The notes beneath the pieces are model-generated. The model had not been told where the DNA came from. It was given only the letters and a program-made list of their open reading frames with translations, and ran no database searches. Both the position numbers and the translations under genes were made by a program. A DNA stretch of 33,078 nucleotides from G963674505 sp964575975 (GTDB taxonomy: Bacteria; Desulfobacterota; Desulfobacteria; Desulfobacterales; SKZT01): positions 1-33,078 of the forward strand of contig CAZNTU010000040.1 in NCBI GenBank assembly GCA_964575975.1, given 5' to 3'. Below are positions 23,226 to 32,332 of the stretch, piece after piece. Numbering within the stretch: position 1 is the first letter of the stretch; every line of letters begins with the position of its first letter.

Positions 23226-24549
23226 AGAGTTGCCGTTCCGGAATTCCATCAGAGGCAAGAATCGAAAGAGCGATCACGTCTTCGTCGGTAACGGGTTCGA
23301 TATCCGGCTCCTCGGCATACCGGGCGTGGATGGACCTGATTACGTCGAGGCGCGAGAAAAAGATTTCCACCAGTTCCGGATCGAACTGGCTTCCCGCGCC
23401 CTCTTGAATGATACTCAAAACTTTCGACCACTCCCAGGCTTCCTTGTAGACCCGTTCGGAGACCAATGCGTCGAAAACGTCGGCGATGGCGACGATTCTC
23501 CCGAAAAGGGGAATCTCCTCCCCTTTTTTTCCGCAAGGGGAGCCGTCGGGAAGCGCCAACCCCGGAAGCGGTTCGCCGGTCCTGTAGTCCACGTGGCCGG
23601 GATATCCCAAGCCGTCCCATCGTTCATGATGGTTCAACGCAACCGAGTGGGCGGCCTCGTCGAATTCCGACTCCCACCCCGCGAACAACCTCGCTCCCAA
23701 GATAGTATGTTGCTTCATGATTTCATATTCGTCGATATTCAATCGCGAGGGTTTTTTCAAAATCAGATCGGAAATCGCAACCTTGCCGACATCGTGAAGC
23801 ATGGCGGCCATTCGAAGAATGTCCTTCTTAGCGTCGATCTCGGGCTCGGGAACATTGTGTTTGCGGGCCCACGTCTCGTAAATTTCGACCGAATATCCCC
23901 CGACCCGGTTGACATGGGAACCGGTCTCCTTGGGATCTCTCATTCGCGCCATTCGAATCATGCGCATGAAAATGGCACGGGTCATCTGGGCCCTCTCCAG
24001 GGCGACCGACGCGATGCTCGCGAAATGGGTCATCATCCCCTCGTCTTCCGACGAAAATTCGACGATTCGATTTCCCGAGTCCTGGGCGTTTATAATTTGC
24101 AATATTCCGAGGATGTCGCCTCTCGCCGTTTTCAAGGGAAGCGCAAGGACCGAGCATGTTTTGTAGTCGGACGCATGGTCGAACATTTTTGAAAAACGGT
24201 AAAGCTTGTAAGGAGCGATTCGATAGACGTCGGGGATGTTCAGCGGGGTCCCGGTAAGAGCCACGTATCCCGCGATGCTTTTTTCGTCGATGGGAATCCT
24301 GAAGTGTGAATAGATGAGTTTCTCCCCCTCCTTCAGTCGGCGCTGCAACGTGTCGTTCTGCGTGTACGAAAAGTGAAGGTAGTTTCCATGCCTGATATAG
24401 ATGGAACCGGCGTCCGCGTTCGCGAACCTCCTCGCCTTGGTCAGTACCCGTTCCATCAGGATATCCAAATCGTGGACCTGGTTAAGCTCGTTTCCCAAGA
24501 GGGCCATGGCTTCCAGTTTTTCTTTTTCGTTCAGCATCCTGGATTCCAC
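23224..24549 (-). CDS. GAF-HD-GYP domain protein (probable cyclic di-GMP phosphodiesterase)
   Basis: The protein is up to 441 residues. Residues 15-185 form a GAF sensor domain (GSIYIRHGNYLHFSYTQND, then LPLKTARGDILGILQIINA). The C-terminal half is HD-GYP: HDVGK (252-256), the later His of MKQHTILGA, HHERWDGLGYP (307-317) and GRIVAIADVFDAL. A 20-odd-residue insertion (RTGEPLPGLALPDG...KGEEIP) lies between GYP and GRI, known to me in a GAF-HD-GYP variant of this phylum. It should hydrolyse cyclic di-GMP in response to a ligand bound by GAF. The GTG at 24549 has AAAGGA before it; an ATG at 24537 is an alternative. Confidence 0.9.
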   Translation of the reverse strand: MESRMLNEKEKLEAMALLGNELNQVHDLDILMERVLTKARRFANADAGSIYIRHGNYLHFSYTQNDTLQRRLKEGEKLIYSHFRIPIDEKSIAGYVALTGTPLNIPDVYRIAPYKLYRFSKMFDHASDYKTCSVLALPLKTARGDILGILQIINAQDSGNRIVEFSSEDEGMMTHFASIASVALERAQMTRAIFMRMIRMARMRDPKETGSHVNRVGGYSVEIYETWARKHNVPEPEIDAKKDILRMAAMLHDVGKVAISDLILKKPSRLNIDEYEIMKQHTILGARLFAGWESEFDEAAHSVALNHHERWDGLGYPGHVDYRTGEPLPGLALPDGSPCGKKGEEIPLFGRIVAIADVFDALVSERVYKEAWEWSKVLSIIQEGAGSQFDPELVEIFFSRLDVIRSIHARYAEEPDIEPVTDEDVIALSILASDGIPERQL

Positions 24550-24795
24550 TCAATCCTTTCGGTCGAAATTAAATAAAACAAACGTACCAATCGAAAAAAT
24601 TTCCCTTAGAGAACCGATCAAAAAACCCTCGTTTAAATACCAAACATCCTTATTTAATTCAAATCAAAAAAATGCGCATTTTCCCGGAATATCTGTTAGC
24701 ATGCATTTTATTATTTTTATCGTTCGATCGAATTTGGATGAGATCGTATTCGATGCCGACCGATTTCTGCGAAACGACCATGAAAGGAGCCGACC

Positions 24796-25569
24796 ATGCT
24801 GATCGCAAGCTTCAACGCAAACGGAATTCGCCCGCGAATTTCCATCGTTTTGGACTGGATTGGAAAAAACGCCCCGGATATCCTTTGCATACAGGAAACC
24901 AAGGTCCAGGATCACGAATTTCCGACTCGACCGTTCCTGGACGCGGGCTATCACGTTTCGTTCAGAGGCCAGAAGAGCTACAACGGCGTCGCGATCCTCT
25001 GCAAAAAAACGCCCTTGGAAATCCGCGCAAGATTGAACGACGGCGAACCCGAGGACGAAGCCCGCTTCATCGCCGTCACCACGCGGGACGGTATCGCCGT
25101 GGTGAACACCTACGTGCCTCAAGGCCAAAAGTCGGATTCGGAAAAGTTCTCGTACAAACTCCGATTCTACAAGCGCCTCTCGAATTTCTTTCGAACCTGT
25201 TTCAAACCCGACGACCGAGTCGTGTGGGTGGGGGATTTGAACACGGCACCGGAACCCATCGACGTGTACGACCCGGAAAGGCTTTACGGCAGCGTCTGTT
25301 ACCATCCGGACGAACACAAGGCCCTGAAGGAAATCATGGCTTTCGGATTTTTCGACGTTTACCGGAGGCACAACCCCCATGAAAAGGAATTCACATTCTG
25401 GGACTATCGGCTTCCCAACGCCATGAAACGGGGCCTGGGATGGCGAATCGACCACATCATGGCCACGGCGCCCATGGCCGAGAAATCGACCGCCGCCTGG
25501 ATCGACAAAGAGCCTCGCCTGCTGCCGAAGCCGTCGGACCATACTTTCATCGCCGCGAACTTCGATTGA
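24796..25569 (+). CDS. xthA: Exodeoxyribonuclease III
   Basis: The 257-residue protein has the full exonuclease III/AP-endonuclease layout: FNANGIRPR at the start, CIQETKVQ (metal-binding Glu), NTYVPQGQ, VWVGDLNTAPEPIDVY (catalytic Asp/Asn), GLGWRIDHIMA and PKPSDHTFI (catalytic His near the end). It repairs abasic sites and 3' blocked ends in the cytoplasm. AAAGGAG lies eight bases before the ATG. The 246-bp AT-rich gap to the divergent HD-GYP gene should hold its promoter. Confidence 0.95.
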   Translation: MLIASFNANGIRPRISIVLDWIGKNAPDILCIQETKVQDHEFPTRPFLDAGYHVSFRGQKSYNGVAILCKKTPLEIRARLNDGEPEDEARFIAVTTRDGIAVVNTYVPQGQKSDSEKFSYKLRFYKRLSNFFRTCFKPDDRVVWVGDLNTAPEPIDVYDPERLYGSVCYHPDEHKALKEIMAFGFFDVYRRHNPHEKEFTFWDYRLPNAMKRGLGWRIDHIMATAPMAEKSTAAWIDKEPRLLPKPSDHTFIAANFD

Positions 25570-25578
25570 GACGCCACG

Positions 25579-25610
25579 CGAACTTCGATGTTCGAAATTT
25601 TAATTTTTTT
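25579..25610 (+). terminator. Candidate terminator of xthA
   Basis: CGAAC and GTTCG (25579-25583 and 25590-25594) form a short stem with a 6-base loop; AT-rich sequence and a run of seven T (25604-25610) follow. It lies 10 bp after the xthA stop, ahead of the convergent DUF2183 gene. Confidence 0.4.
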
Positions 25611-25637
25611 GTTCGCAATTCGATATTCGCACGCAAG

Positions 25638-26813
25638 TTACCGCTTGCGGTTCCTTGCCGGACGCACAAGGCGCGAAGCCTCCCGAATCGCATTGCACAA
25701 CGCCGAAAGCAACGGATTTTTGGGCTCTTCCCCTGTCCAATCCATTTCTATTTCGGCCAATCGCCACGGATTGATCCATCCTCGGGAGGCCGCGTGCCGG
25801 GCCGCACCGATGCTGGTTTCCGTCAAATACAGCTCGCACCCCGACGGATAAACTTCGCGGGCCAACCGGCGGATAGCCTCTCGTCTTTGCGGACTCGAAG
25901 AGACGTCGCGGAGGTACAATGCCTTGATTCGGCGCGGATACGCCTTCGCCAGTTCCGTGTAAAGCTCCGCGTCGCGTTGGCCGCTGTCGCCGACAAGCAG
26001 AAACGGCAGGTCCGGGTACGTATCCAAAATCTCTTGGAAACGTCGTTTTTTATGGTCGTGCCGGCGGGGATCGAACAAAGAGGCTCGCGTGAATTCCATC
26101 CCGCGCATGAGAATCGGCCCCGGCGGAAGATCGTTGAACCGGATAAAATCGCTCATGACATCGTGAATCCGCCACGAACTGCTTGACACGTAGAAAAACG
26201 GATTGTTCTCCCCTCCCCCGAATCCGTCGCGAAGCGCGCGGTAGAAGGCCCTGACTCCAGCGAACGGAAGTCTGTTTCTCGCGTTCTTGACCAAGACCGT
26301 GTAAACCATTCTCAAACGGTCGGTCGCGAATGTGTATACAATGGTATCGTCAATGTCGCTGATCACGCCGAAACGAGCGGACGACGGAGGGATGAACACC
26401 CGGCCCGGCGCCACCCGGAGAGGTTTCGACGAACGGCTTCGCAGCTCCAGATCGACATCGCAAATCCCCCGGCAAGGCGCGATGCCGTTGGTTTCGGAAC
26501 ACATCTCCACGACAAAATACCCGCGTCCGTCGGTCCTCACGCGCGTTTCGCACCCCTGGAACCTCGCCCTCACTTCGACGTCCCTTCCCGGCCCGCTCAA
26601 AAACCTGCGCTTCATTTTGCGAAGATTGTCGGAAAGCCTGTCGGACTCCGCGCATCGGACAATACCCTTCTTCTCGACCACCAGCCCGCGCAGGACAATC
26701 CGTTCCGTACTTCCGAACCCTCCAAACGAAACGATCGCCATCTCCTTCGAAAACGTAGAATCCTTGACGGCGGCTTTGCATTCCATATCCAATCCCCTTT
26801 GCGCAACAACCAT
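25638..26813 (-). CDS. DUF2183/App1-like HAD-family phosphatase
   Basis: The protein is up to 391 residues. An N-terminal beta-rich domain (ERIVLRGLVVEKKG, then DVEVRARFQG and RTDGRGYFVVEM) is followed by the DUF2183 catalytic domain: SDIDDTIVYT (D153, D155), VSSSSWRIHD and LLVGDSGQRDAELY. The yeast member App1 is a Mg-dependent phosphatidate phosphatase; bacterial members are uncharacterised. Its ATG at 26813 shares a base with the stop of the hybrid kinase gene (TAATG), so translation is probably coupled. An ATG at 26786 with AAAGGGG upstream is an equally good start. A role in lipid turnover under kinase control is inferred only. Confidence 0.85.
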   Translation of the reverse strand: MVVAQRGLDMECKAAVKDSTFSKEMAIVSFGGFGSTERIVLRGLVVEKKGIVRCAESDRLSDNLRKMKRRFLSGPGRDVEVRARFQGCETRVRTDGRGYFVVEMCSETNGIAPCRGICDVDLELRSRSSKPLRVAPGRVFIPPSSARFGVISDIDDTIVYTFATDRLRMVYTVLVKNARNRLPFAGVRAFYRALRDGFGGGENNPFFYVSSSSWRIHDVMSDFIRFNDLPPGPILMRGMEFTRASLFDPRRHDHKKRRFQEILDTYPDLPFLLVGDSGQRDAELYTELAKAYPRRIKALYLRDVSSSPQRREAIRRLAREVYPSGCELYLTETSIGAARHAASRGWINPWRLAEIEMDWTGEEPKNPLLSALCNAIREASRLVRPARNRKR

Positions 26814-29800
26814 TATGCGGGCTTGCCTTTGCCATCGCCCGTTTTATCGAGCACTTCCCTGATTTTCCTCGCCAACGTCGATATGTTGAACGGTTTCTGG
26901 ATGAAACCGTTGCATCCCCGCCCCATGATTTCCGTCGCCTTTCCGTTTATGGAATAGCCGCTCGAAAGGATCGCCGGCATGGAAGGCCGGATTTCGCGGA
27001 TACGGTCGAAGGTCGTTCCGCCGTCGATTCCTGGCATGACGAGATCCAGAATCACCAAATCGATTTCGGCTCCGGTCTTGGAAACGCACTCGACGGCCTC
27101 CGCGCCTCCTTGCGCGACGAGGACCCTGTAGCCCAGCCATTCCAGCATGGCCTTGCCCACTTCGACGATCATTTCCTCGTCCTCGACCAGCAGGATGGTT
27201 TCCGCTCCTCCGACCAGTCTGTCTTCGGCCGGCGCCTCCGTCGCGGCATTCCGTTGGCTGACCGGCAGGTAGACGTTGAAGGTGGTCCCGTAGCCCACTT
27301 CGCTGTAGACCGTGATCATGCCGCCGTGGTTCTTGACGATGCCGTAGGCGGAGGCCAGCCCCAACCCGGTTCCCCTCGCTTTCTCCTTGGTCGTGTAAAA
27401 CGGGTCGAAAACCTTCTGCCGGACATCCTCGGCCATGCCGACGCCCGTGTCGGTCAGCGAAATCTTCGCGTATCGTCCCGGCGGGACATCGTAGGCCCGG
27501 CATGCCTTTTCGTCAAGATCGACCGGATGGGTTTCGATATAGAGATCGCCGCCTTCGGGCATAGCCTGCCATGCGTTGACATAAATGTTCAGCAACACCT
27601 GTTCGATCTGGCGCTTGTCGGCCTCGACTACTATCGGTTCCGGGAACGTCGAGACGCTTATCCGAATTTCCTTGCGGGTCCGGCCGAACATTGTCGCGCT
27701 GGATTCGATCAGGACGTTCAAATCGACGGGTTTGACTTCGTACTTGCCCCCTCGGACAAGGCCAAGCAACTGGTCGGTCAGGTTTACGGCGCTTTCGATG
27801 TATTCCTCGATGGCGCCGATGTGTTCCGCGTGGGGGTGATCGGGATCCAAATCCACCGATATCAGGGAAGCCCTCCCCTGGACGCCCATCAGCAAATTGT
27901 TGAAGTCGTGCGCGATGCCGCCGGCCAGCGTGCCCACTGCCTCCATCTTCTGAGCCTTTCGAAGCGCGTCTTCCATCTTCTTGTAATCGGTTACGTCAAT
28001 GGCGATCTGAAGCCTGACCATCCTGCCGTCGATCCATTCGATGGCACGGTCGCGGTTCATGTACCACTTGCCCGATACCGGGTTTTCCCCCTGCCAGGCA
28101 AATACGCCGGCGGGCTGACCGTTGTCGTCGATCAAAAAACGATTGGTGCAATTCTGGCAAGGCCCGGATTCTCCCTTCAAAACCTCCCAGCATCTTTTTC
28201 CGGTGAAATCGCCGCCGAAGGTTTCGATCATGTTTTTGTTCATGAAAAGAATCTCATGGGTCTTCATGTCGGCCACGTAGATAATCGCTTCGATGCTGTC
28301 CAAAACCGTTATGAAGCGCCGATGCGACGTCCTTAAAGTTTCTTCGTTCCGCACCCGCTCGGTAATATCGGTGTAGACGGCGACTCCTCCCTTTAGAACG
28401 CCTTCGATCATGATGGGAGAACCTGCCGCGATGACGTGAATCGGGGTCCCGTTTTTTCGGAACCGCACGGTTTCGAAGGCCTCGACGCGGTGCCCGGAAA
28501 GGATTCTGTCGGTTTTGGATGCCGCTTCCATGCGATGCCGACCACGCGACACCAAGTCGTCGAGGGGCGAACCGGTCGCCTCTTCCGGCTCGTATCCGAA
28601 CGTCCGGACCGCGCCGGGGTTCCAATCGACCACCCGGTGCCGTTCGTCCAAGGTGACTATGGCGTCGGGCGCGTGGTACAGCACGGATTCCAGAAACTGC
28701 CCGCGACGTCGAATTTCTTCCTGGGCCTGCTTGATCTCCGTTACATCCCGGACATATTCGACTACGTCGATCACGCCCTCTTCGGCATCGAAGACGGGAA
28801 AGGCCCGAAATTCGACGTCCTTGAGGCTGCCGTCCCTGCAGGCGATTTTGAACTCGCGGACCGCGTCGGAGGTTTTCCTTGCGACCAGCCAGTCCTCGAC
28901 GACCAGGCGGCGGTATTCCGAGTCCGGATACGCCTTGTCGAACCAATCCTCCAGCCCCCCGATGTCCGCCAATTCGTATCCGGTCAGGCCGGTAAATCCC
29001 TTGTTGACCATCAGCAGGCGACCGTCGCCGTCCCATACCGCAATTCCCATCGGCAGGTTGTCGAAGAAATTGTTAAGCAGGTCGCGCTGGCTTCGCAGTG
29101 TTTCGATGGCATGGATTTCGTCGGTAATGTCGTGGGCTACGGCATAGGTCACCCCCTTTTCGGGCGACGGATGCGATACCCAGTTAAGCCATCGGTATTC
29201 TCCGTTCTTGCAGAGATAGCGGTTTTTGAAATTGACAACCTTCTCGCCCCTCCGCAGGCTTTCCTCGACGACTTTCCGAGTGGGCTCAATATCTTCGGGA
29301 TGAATGAAATCCGTGAACGGCGTCGATAGCAGTTCCGCCTCGCTGTAGCCCAGCGTGGCCGTGAACGCCGGATTGACTTTCAAAAAGGTGTACGTATTGA
29401 TGTCGGCGATGCAAATCATGTCCAAGGACATGGAAAACAGTGTATGCAGCTCCGACTGCGCCCTGCGGATGTCGCCGATATCGACGAAACCTCCCACCAG
29501 CCCGGCGACCGCACCGTTTTCGTCGCGGAATACATTTTTGTGGTAGACGACGGGCCGGATCCTGCCTTCCTTGTCCTTCACCTCGAATTCGTAGACCTGC
29601 CGCCCCGGATTCCGGAGCAGTTCGAGGTCCTTGCGATGATAAACGTCGGCAAAATCCCCGGGCCACAATTCATGGACGGTTTTTCCGCGCATTTGCTCGG
29701 CCGATACGCCCATGATTTCGGCGAAGGCCGCATTGCAGCCCTGGTATCGGCCGCGGGCGTCCTTGTAGAATATCGGCGTCGGAATAGAAGCAAGAAGCGA

Positions 29801-29917
29801 TTCCGTAAAGTTCAGGGTCCGCTTGAGTTCGCCTTGCACCTCCGCCAAGCAGCGGCTTTGCGACTCCAGTTCCGCGACTCGTTTCTCCAGCTCTTCGTAA
29901 GTTGGCTTTCGAGACAT
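26813..29917 (-). CDS. Multi-PAS hybrid sensor histidine kinase
   Basis: From the ATG at 29917 (MSRKPTYEEL, AGGTGA upstream) the product is 1034 residues. A short coiled coil leads into five PAS domains (recognisable starts at SLLASIPTPIFYKDARGRY, LFSMSLDMICIAD, FFDNLPMGIAVWDG, VLYHAPDAIVTLDE and VLDSIEAIIYVAD). The fifth PAS has a Cys motif, KRCWEVLKGESGPCQNC. After it come HisKA (GGIAHDFNNLLMG), HATPase_c (DTGVGMAEDV, then GTGLGLASAYGI) and a receiver (VEDEE, LDLVMPG, QKPF). There is no membrane helix, so it is a cytoplasmic sensor. The internal receiver implies a phosphorelay to an unseen partner. A GTG at 29926 is a second possible start. Confidence 0.93.
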   Translation of the reverse strand: MSRKPTYEELEKRVAELESQSRCLAEVQGELKRTLNFTESLLASIPTPIFYKDARGRYQGCNAAFAEIMGVSAEQMRGKTVHELWPGDFADVYHRKDLELLRNPGRQVYEFEVKDKEGRIRPVVYHKNVFRDENGAVAGLVGGFVDIGDIRRAQSELHTLFSMSLDMICIADINTYTFLKVNPAFTATLGYSEAELLSTPFTDFIHPEDIEPTRKVVEESLRRGEKVVNFKNRYLCKNGEYRWLNWVSHPSPEKGVTYAVAHDITDEIHAIETLRSQRDLLNNFFDNLPMGIAVWDGDGRLLMVNKGFTGLTGYELADIGGLEDWFDKAYPDSEYRRLVVEDWLVARKTSDAVREFKIACRDGSLKDVEFRAFPVFDAEEGVIDVVEYVRDVTEIKQAQEEIRRRGQFLESVLYHAPDAIVTLDERHRVVDWNPGAVRTFGYEPEEATGSPLDDLVSRGRHRMEAASKTDRILSGHRVEAFETVRFRKNGTPIHVIAAGSPIMIEGVLKGGVAVYTDITERVRNEETLRTSHRRFITVLDSIEAIIYVADMKTHEILFMNKNMIETFGGDFTGKRCWEVLKGESGPCQNCTNRFLIDDNGQPAGVFAWQGENPVSGKWYMNRDRAIEWIDGRMVRLQIAIDVTDYKKMEDALRKAQKMEAVGTLAGGIAHDFNNLLMGVQGRASLISVDLDPDHPHAEHIGAIEEYIESAVNLTDQLLGLVRGGKYEVKPVDLNVLIESSATMFGRTRKEIRISVSTFPEPIVVEADKRQIEQVLLNIYVNAWQAMPEGGDLYIETHPVDLDEKACRAYDVPPGRYAKISLTDTGVGMAEDVRQKVFDPFYTTKEKARGTGLGLASAYGIVKNHGGMITVYSEVGYGTTFNVYLPVSQRNAATEAPAEDRLVGGAETILLVEDEEMIVEVGKAMLEWLGYRVLVAQGGAEAVECVSKTGAEIDLVILDLVMPGIDGGTTFDRIREIRPSMPAILSSGYSINGKATEIMGRGCNGFIQKPFNISTLARKIREVLDKTGDGKGKPA

Positions 29918-30059
29918 GGGCGTCACCTGCGCGTTTCAGTTATAATAAGTTTCGCATGTTTGCATATCAGGGACAGTGGCAAATCCCGCAAAATGGATTT
30001 TATTCCATGCAACCCTCGCGATGCAAGGGGTTTCTGGATAACAAACCGCCGGTGGAATC

Positions 30060-30091
30060 GTCGGACAAGAACGATTCCGGTCCGGTCCGAC
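30060..30091. repeat. Inverted repeat between HNH gene and hybrid kinase
   Basis: GTCGGAC (30060-30066) and GTCCGAC (30085-30091) form a 7-bp stem with an 18-base loop. It lies in the 196-bp gap between the HNH gene stop and the hybrid kinase start, which otherwise shows no gene. Its role is unknown; it may end transcription of the HNH gene. Confidence 0.3.
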
Positions 30092-30113
30092 AATGACAAT
30101 GGTTTTGTCGGAA

Positions 30114-31007
30114 TCAGGAAATACCGGAAATAAACAGAACCGCTTTTTCAAAAATTTCCCTCGCCTCTTGTCTCTCGCTTTCGAAGAGTCTCTTAAAACT
30201 TCTGGCGCAGTTAGTGTGGGGTGCATTTTCGCTTGTATATGCGTTCACGATTTTTCCGGCCTCTACTACCTCATCGTCGAAAAACTTGGCCGGCGAAAAC
30301 AATTTTTCCAATTGAGGAAAAAGCGCTATCACGATGCAAGCTCGTTCCCGGAAAAGATTTTTTCGGCGGATTGCGTCGTCGAGTCCGAAGAATTCGATCA
30401 TAACAAGGGCTCTGGCCCGGCCGAATTCGTCCTGGGAGACCGCGAACGGGGATAAGCCATGGAATTGAATAAGCTCGCTCGGATCGTCGTCGAAATCGCC
30501 TACCGGATAAATCAAATACGGTCTCTCCGAAAGCAGTTTTTCCGGGTCGTCCCCAGTGAGATCGTATTCTCCTTCGATCGGAAAATAATTTCTTTTCAGC
30601 GACGTATTGCATGGCTTGCAAGAGGCAGCGTAGTTGAAAGGATGGTAGGCCAAGAGATAGTAACCCTTCGTGTTTTGGGGAACAGGAGAGGGTTCAATGC
30701 CGATATCTCGAAGATTTTCGGGGACCGCCCATGTTACGATATCTTTTTTGGGCCGAAAGTGTTCCGTGTCCTGCTCAATTAGACCATAATCGACCGATTC
30801 GAACTTTCGTTCGCAGTATGCGCATTTGCATTCGCCCTGCAACTTCATGTAGAGAGGTTTAACTTCGCTCCAAATGGAACTATTCTCCTTGTAACAGCCC
30901 ATTTCGCGAAAACGAGCGGTCCTTTGCTCCGCTTTTGCCAGCCATCCCGGATATTGTTCTTCGATTTTCGATTTCAAATCTTCCAGGGAAATGGAATATC
31001 CGATCAT
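30114..31007 (-). CDS. ptuB: HNH nuclease of a Septu-type pair (PtuB-like)
   Basis: The 297-residue product starts at an ATG at 31007 that overlaps the ATPase stop (ATGA). It has an HNH/zinc-type nuclease core: CAYC (C62, C65), QDTEHFRPK (H83), then YHPFNYAASCKPCNTSLKRN (C130, C133). This is the layout of the TIGR02646-type HNH proteins that accompany ABC-like ATPases in Septu and in Septu-bearing retrons. No retron reverse transcriptase or ncRNA is visible here. The likely role is degrading nucleic acid of an invading phage when released or activated by the ATPase. A long same-frame extension upstream lies inside the ATPase gene and is rejected. Confidence 0.85.
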   Translation of the reverse strand: MIGYSISLEDLKSKIEEQYPGWLAKAEQRTARFREMGCYKENSSIWSEVKPLYMKLQGECKCAYCERKFESVDYGLIEQDTEHFRPKKDIVTWAVPENLRDIGIEPSPVPQNTKGYYLLAYHPFNYAASCKPCNTSLKRNYFPIEGEYDLTGDDPEKLLSERPYLIYPVGDFDDDPSELIQFHGLSPFAVSQDEFGRARALVMIEFFGLDDAIRRKNLFRERACIVIALFPQLEKLFSPAKFFDDEVVEAGKIVNAYTSENAPHTNCARSFKRLFESERQEAREIFEKAVLFISGIS

Positions 31008-32257
31008 TGCTCGGCCTCCGCCCCCCTGCTCATCTCCTCCAGGAGCCTTTTGGCGGCTTCGGGATCTCCTTTGCGGGCTTCGAGAGTCAATGATTTCAAT
31101 CGTTTTTCCTTGTCGGACGCTCTGGTCGATTTCAACCCGAAAAACTCGGTAAGAAGAACCTGGTCGGCATCCAAGCCGTGAACGGCCTGTTCGATCCGCT
31201 TGGCTTCGCTCGACTGGAATTTTCCCGGAGCCATCAAAACAATGTTCATCCATTGAAGGGAACCGACCAGAAGCGGACTGTGGGACGTGACGACGAACTG
31301 AAGGTTGGGGAGATTTTCCGACAGCGTTTTCAAAACGGTCATTTGCCATCCGGGATGAAGGTGCAAATCGATTTCGTCCACCATGACGATCCCTTTGTTC
31401 TCGACGATTTTCTTTCCGTCGGGGCAAGTCGCGCACACGTGATAGAGAAGATCGCCTATCCAGCCGAGATAAGCTCTGTATCCGTCCGAAAGGGCGGGAA
31501 ACGGAACGTCGATTCCCTTGTGGCAAAACAAGTATTCGCCCTCTTCGTTCGTCTTCCCCGCAAATTCGCAGTCGTACTTTTTGACGAGTCGATCGATCAA
31601 ATCGACTGCTTGTTCGAACCGCCTGGGTTTATTGTGCTTGTACTCCGGAAGCCAGGCATTCATTGGGATCAGAGAATAGGCTTCCTCGAATATGCTTTTG
31701 ACGCGCAACCCCCTGGAAAAACCTGTGGAGCGTCGTCCGCCGATATCGAACTGTTCGCGCTTTTCCACACGCCGTGTCGCACCGTAGCCCACAAAGAAAA
31801 ATGCGTCCGAACTCGCGCTGAAAATCGGTTGCCAAGGTCCCTCGTCGCCGCCTGTCCATCGCAACGACTCCAAGTCGCCTTTTCGGAAAACGCTCGTCTT
31901 CGATTCCAAACGCAAGCGCTTTAGGTTGCCGGCGCGATCTTGTTCGTGCGTTTTGAAAACGGCCCGGATTGTCGCCTCGCCTATTTCCGTGCCGGACTCG
32001 GAAGATTCGGGGCCCCGTCGGATAAGACGGTATGGATAGATGCCGGAATCGTTGACCGCCGGACCCAGCAATGCAAGGGCGATGGCTTTCAACAACGAGG
32101 TTTTTCCGAGCCCGTTCTCGCCCAACAGCAAATTGATGTTTGGCAAATTCGGTCTCGGAAATCCTCCCGCGCCGAATTCGCAGTCCGGATGGACGAACCC
32201 GATGCTCGTGTCCCTGAAATTTCGAAAATTTTGGATTTCGATGGAATCTATATACAT
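31004..32257 (-). CDS. ptuA: ABC-type AAA ATPase of a Septu-type pair (PtuA-like)
   Basis: The 417-residue protein has the SMC/ABC-type ATPase plan of OLD- and PtuA-like proteins: MYIDSIEIQNFRNFRD at the N-terminus, Walker A GENGLGKT (46-53), a signature-like LSDGYRAYLGW (256-266), Walker B IVMVDEIDLHLHP (290-302) and the switch VTSHSPLL (323-330). No TOPRIM nuclease domain is present, so it is not a complete OLD protein; the nuclease is the coupled HNH protein. In Septu, PtuA and PtuB form a complex that PtuA nucleotide binding keeps in check. The -10-like TATGAT 20 bp upstream (32278-32283) may belong to its own promoter. Confidence 0.86.
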   Translation of the reverse strand: MYIDSIEIQNFRNFRDTSIGFVHPDCEFGAGGFPRPNLPNINLLLGENGLGKTSLLKAIALALLGPAVNDSGIYPYRLIRRGPESSESGTEIGEATIRAVFKTHEQDRAGNLKRLRLESKTSVFRKGDLESLRWTGGDEGPWQPIFSASSDAFFFVGYGATRRVEKREQFDIGGRRSTGFSRGLRVKSIFEEAYSLIPMNAWLPEYKHNKPRRFEQAVDLIDRLVKKYDCEFAGKTNEEGEYLFCHKGIDVPFPALSDGYRAYLGWIGDLLYHVCATCPDGKKIVENKGIVMVDEIDLHLHPGWQMTVLKTLSENLPNLQFVVTSHSPLLVGSLQWMNIVLMAPGKFQSSEAKRIEQAVHGLDADQVLLTEFFGLKSTRASDKEKRLKSLTLEARKGDPEAAKRLLEEMSRGAEAEQ

Positions 32258-32332
32258 GTTTTTTATGCCTTATTGTTATCATACTGCTCGAAAGCAATGA
32301 AAAGTCCTTTCCCGAAAGCTCCGTTTGCTCCG

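Noticed and set aside
31008..31526. In-frame upstream extension of the HNH protein
   Set aside because: It is antisense-like low-complexity Arg/Ser sequence within the ATPase gene. The ATGA overlap at 31004-31007 marks the start.
30114..32257. Retron with Septu-type effectors
   Set aside because: No reverse transcriptase gene or msr-msd-like structured region is found beside the pair.
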